Assembly (NCBI RefSeq): GCF_000190695.1
Contig: NZ_GL870929.1
Span: forward strand, 1,524,737-1,576,372
Source of the DNA: Kingella denitrificans ATCC 33394
GTDB taxonomy: Bacteria; Pseudomonadota; Gammaproteobacteria; Burkholderiales; Neisseriaceae
Direction of reading: 5' to 3'
Length of the DNA: 51,636 nucleotides
Shown: positions 49,992 through 51,636 of the stretch, in pieces
Layout: the number at the start of each line of letters is the position of its first letter
Position numbering within the stretch: the stretch's first letter is position 1
The notes under the pieces: model-generated
Database searches by the model: none
The model's input: the letters and a program-made list of their open reading frames with translations, nothing else
Told to the model about the DNA's origin: nothing
Made by a program: the position numbers and the translations under genes

Positions 49992-51636
49992 ATGAATAAT
50001 CTAATTTTTACTCCACAAGATAATAATCCTAAATCTAATTTAGAGCAATTTATTAATTTTAGTAAAAATCAGCTTACTACCTTTGGAAATGATTGCTGGG
50101 AAAACAACCAATGGAAAACAACATTCAGCATTTATCCAGTTCAGGTTCGTTTTTCCACAGAAAGAATTAAATCTACAGCTTATAAATATGAGCCATTAGC
50201 TGCACCATTCATTGAATTTGCCAAAGCCTATATTCGTTATACTTATTCTCTAAATCCTATTCGGAATTTAGCCCGACATACTGAATCTTTACGTATAGTT
50301 GAAATGGCTCTCTACAATATTAAAGGAAAAGCTGACATACTTCAGCTTGATTATTTAGTTATTCATGAAGTAGAAAATATCGTATCAAAAAAATATAAAA
50401 AAGGTACGGAATCAGTCAATAAATTAGGTTATCAAATTCAAAAATTATTTGATTTTTGTAGAGAAAATCAAATTACACCTCAACTACCTTTATGGAAAAG
50501 TCCTTACAAACGCCCTAGAGATTTGACTATATTACTGGATGAAAAAGGAAAAGAATACCGCTCCAGTAAAATGCCAACTGATGAAGAAATGATGTTGGTA
50601 GCTAAACTCTTTCATGATGCCCCCAATTTAGACAAAGAAACTGAATATTACACAGCTGTTATGGCTCTACTTATGGTTGCTCCATCTCGTTGTTCTGAGT
50701 TAATGTCGTTATCTGTTAATTGCTTAGAATGGGAGAATGATAGCTTAGGAAATAAGCAATTAGGTATTCGATGGATACCCGCAAAAAATGGTAAAGTGGG
50801 ATTAAAATGGGTTCCTAGCTGTATGCAAGATATTGTTGTTGAAGCCGTTAAACGCTTAACAAATATAGGCACCCTAGCAAGAGGAGTTGCTAAATTTGCA
50901 GAAGAAAATCCTAATATATTGATGTTATCCAATAAAGAGGCTGCGCCATCCCGTTCTTTATACCAAAAGCCTTTAACTAAAAGTGAAATTTTTGAAGTAC
51001 TAGATATTGACAAAAATAGCACTAATACTAAATGGTTTAAAAATTTAATAAGTGAAAATGATGGAATTATAACTTATGAGGTGTTAGGAAAATTTTTATA
51101 TAAAAAATATACATCAAAATTTCATAATTGGCCTTATGTTGATAAACATAAAAATGTTAAGGTTTCTGAAGCTTTATTATTATTTAGAGAAAATGAATTT
51201 CATGATGACTTTTCCCCTAAAAGTTTTTCTTTTGTGTTACCAACGGTGAATCAAATTAATGATAGGTTTTGCTATTCTGAAACTCGTCCCAAAACATCAT
51301 TATGGGAAAAGCATTGTATAACTACTTCGAAAGGAGAGTTTGTTAGATTACTATCACACAATGCAAGGCATTGGTTAAGTACAAAAGCTGAGAGAGGTGG
51401 AATGGATGAATTAACTTTAGCGAACTGGGCAGGGAGGGCTAGAATTGCAGATAATAAGGCTTATGATCACAGAACAGAAGAAGAAAAAAGTGAATCAGTT
51501 AGGAATTTACTCATTCCCGAAGATATTTCTATCTTAGATAAAATTCATTTGAATCTTCCTATTACCTATGAAGACTTAGGGAAAGATAGAATTGGAATCG
51601 CAACGGTAACAGAAATAGGGATCTGTGAACATGATT
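49992..51636 (+). CDS. Recombinase C: third tyrosine recombinase, incomplete at window edge
   Basis: The frame opens at ATG 49992, two bases after recombinase B's stop, and is still open at the last base (548 codons so far). Catalytic residues: Arg233 in APSRCSELM, His456-x-x-Arg459 in HNARHWLS, Trp479 in NWAGRARIA (Trp at the box III His position) and probable nucleophile Tyr491. The long N-terminal region (about 230 residues) exceeds that of usual integrases. The last visible residues, EIGICEHD, resemble the Cys/His start of the C-terminal tail of Tn554 TnpB-like proteins. Confidence 0.82.
   Translation, partial: MNNLIFTPQDNNPKSNLEQFINFSKNQLTTFGNDCWENNQWKTTFSIYPVQVRFSTERIKSTAYKYEPLAAPFIEFAKAYIRYTYSLNPIRNLARHTESLRIVEMALYNIKGKADILQLDYLVIHEVENIVSKKYKKGTESVNKLGYQIQKLFDFCRENQITPQLPLWKSPYKRPRDLTILLDEKGKEYRSSKMPTDEEMMLVAKLFHDAPNLDKETEYYTAVMALLMVAPSRCSELMSLSVNCLEWENDSLGNKQLGIRWIPAKNGKVGLKWVPSCMQDIVVEAVKRLTNIGTLARGVAKFAEENPNILMLSNKEAAPSRSLYQKPLTKSEIFEVLDIDKNSTNTKWFKNLISENDGIITYEVLGKFLYKKYTSKFHNWPYVDKHKNVKVSEALLLFRENEFHDDFSPKSFSFVLPTVNQINDRFCYSETRPKTSLWEKHCITTSKGEFVRLLSHNARHWLSTKAERGGMDELTLANWAGRARIADNKAYDHRTEEEKSESVRNLLIPEDISILDKIHLNLPITYEDLGKDRIGIATVTEIGICEHD

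Noticed and set aside
50648..51022. A 124-codon minus-strand frame inside recombinase C
   Set aside because: The plus frame has intact catalytic residues and runs through; the minus frame has no support.

Overview
The window looks like the chromosome of a Neisseriaceae bacterium, most likely a Kingella-type species. The tRNA-Trp-secE-nusG-rplKAJL-rpoB-rpoC order fits, and the 12-mer AAGCAGCCTGCA (or its complement) is scattered through nearly all of it. That word is a DNA uptake sequence (DUS) of the Kingella-type dialect. It often sits as an inverted pair just past stop codons, where it forms the transcription terminator. Five copies of a ~106 bp Correia-like (CREE-type) MITE with TATAGTGGATTAAAAT ends add to this picture. 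The species assignment is inference from the DUS word.

Layout: 1-13.6 kb is the transcription/translation cluster: tRNA-Trp, secE, nusG, rplK, rplA, an L10-type mRNA leader, rplJ, rplL, rpoB, then three small unidentified genes (one membrane, two exported) wedged between rpoB and rpoC. 13.6-20.7 kb: a YadGH-type ABC exporter, an unknown gene flanked by CREE remnants, rsmI, an exported protein, waaF and two tandem bacteriohemerythrins. 20.7-29.2 kb is mostly minus strand: ribA, a GAF-like protein, metE with a candidate MetR box, coaD, a D-2-hydroxyacid dehydrogenase, an FKBP (plus strand), an exported protein, a repeat-rich intergenic stretch and rlmD. 29.4-35.2 kb: an L,D-transpeptidase, a DUF3298-like exported protein, a TerC family protein, ubiE, and a lipoprotein/rhomboid/DUF971 cluster. 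35.4-47.05 kb: pheS, a small membrane gene, pheT, accD, a Na+/H+ antiporter family transporter with slyX, an exported and a membrane protein, hscA, a YajR-type MFS transporter and ssb.

At about 47.05 kb the DNA changes abruptly to AT-rich sequence with no DUS. From there to the right edge lies the start of a mobile island: a promoter with consensus TTGACA, then three tightly packed tyrosine recombinases (A, B, C). A and B are each broken by one base in a poly-A tract. C is open and runs off the window. Any cargo lies beyond the window.

The most notable signals are this recombinase trio; the mosaic of DUS dialects in pheT (Kingella-type words in its 5' third, Neisseria-type words in its 3' part), which suggests inter-genus recombination; the interruptions of rpoB-rpoC and pheS-pheT by small membrane/exported genes; and the CREE-like elements, including an internally deleted 70 bp derivative and two half-copies.
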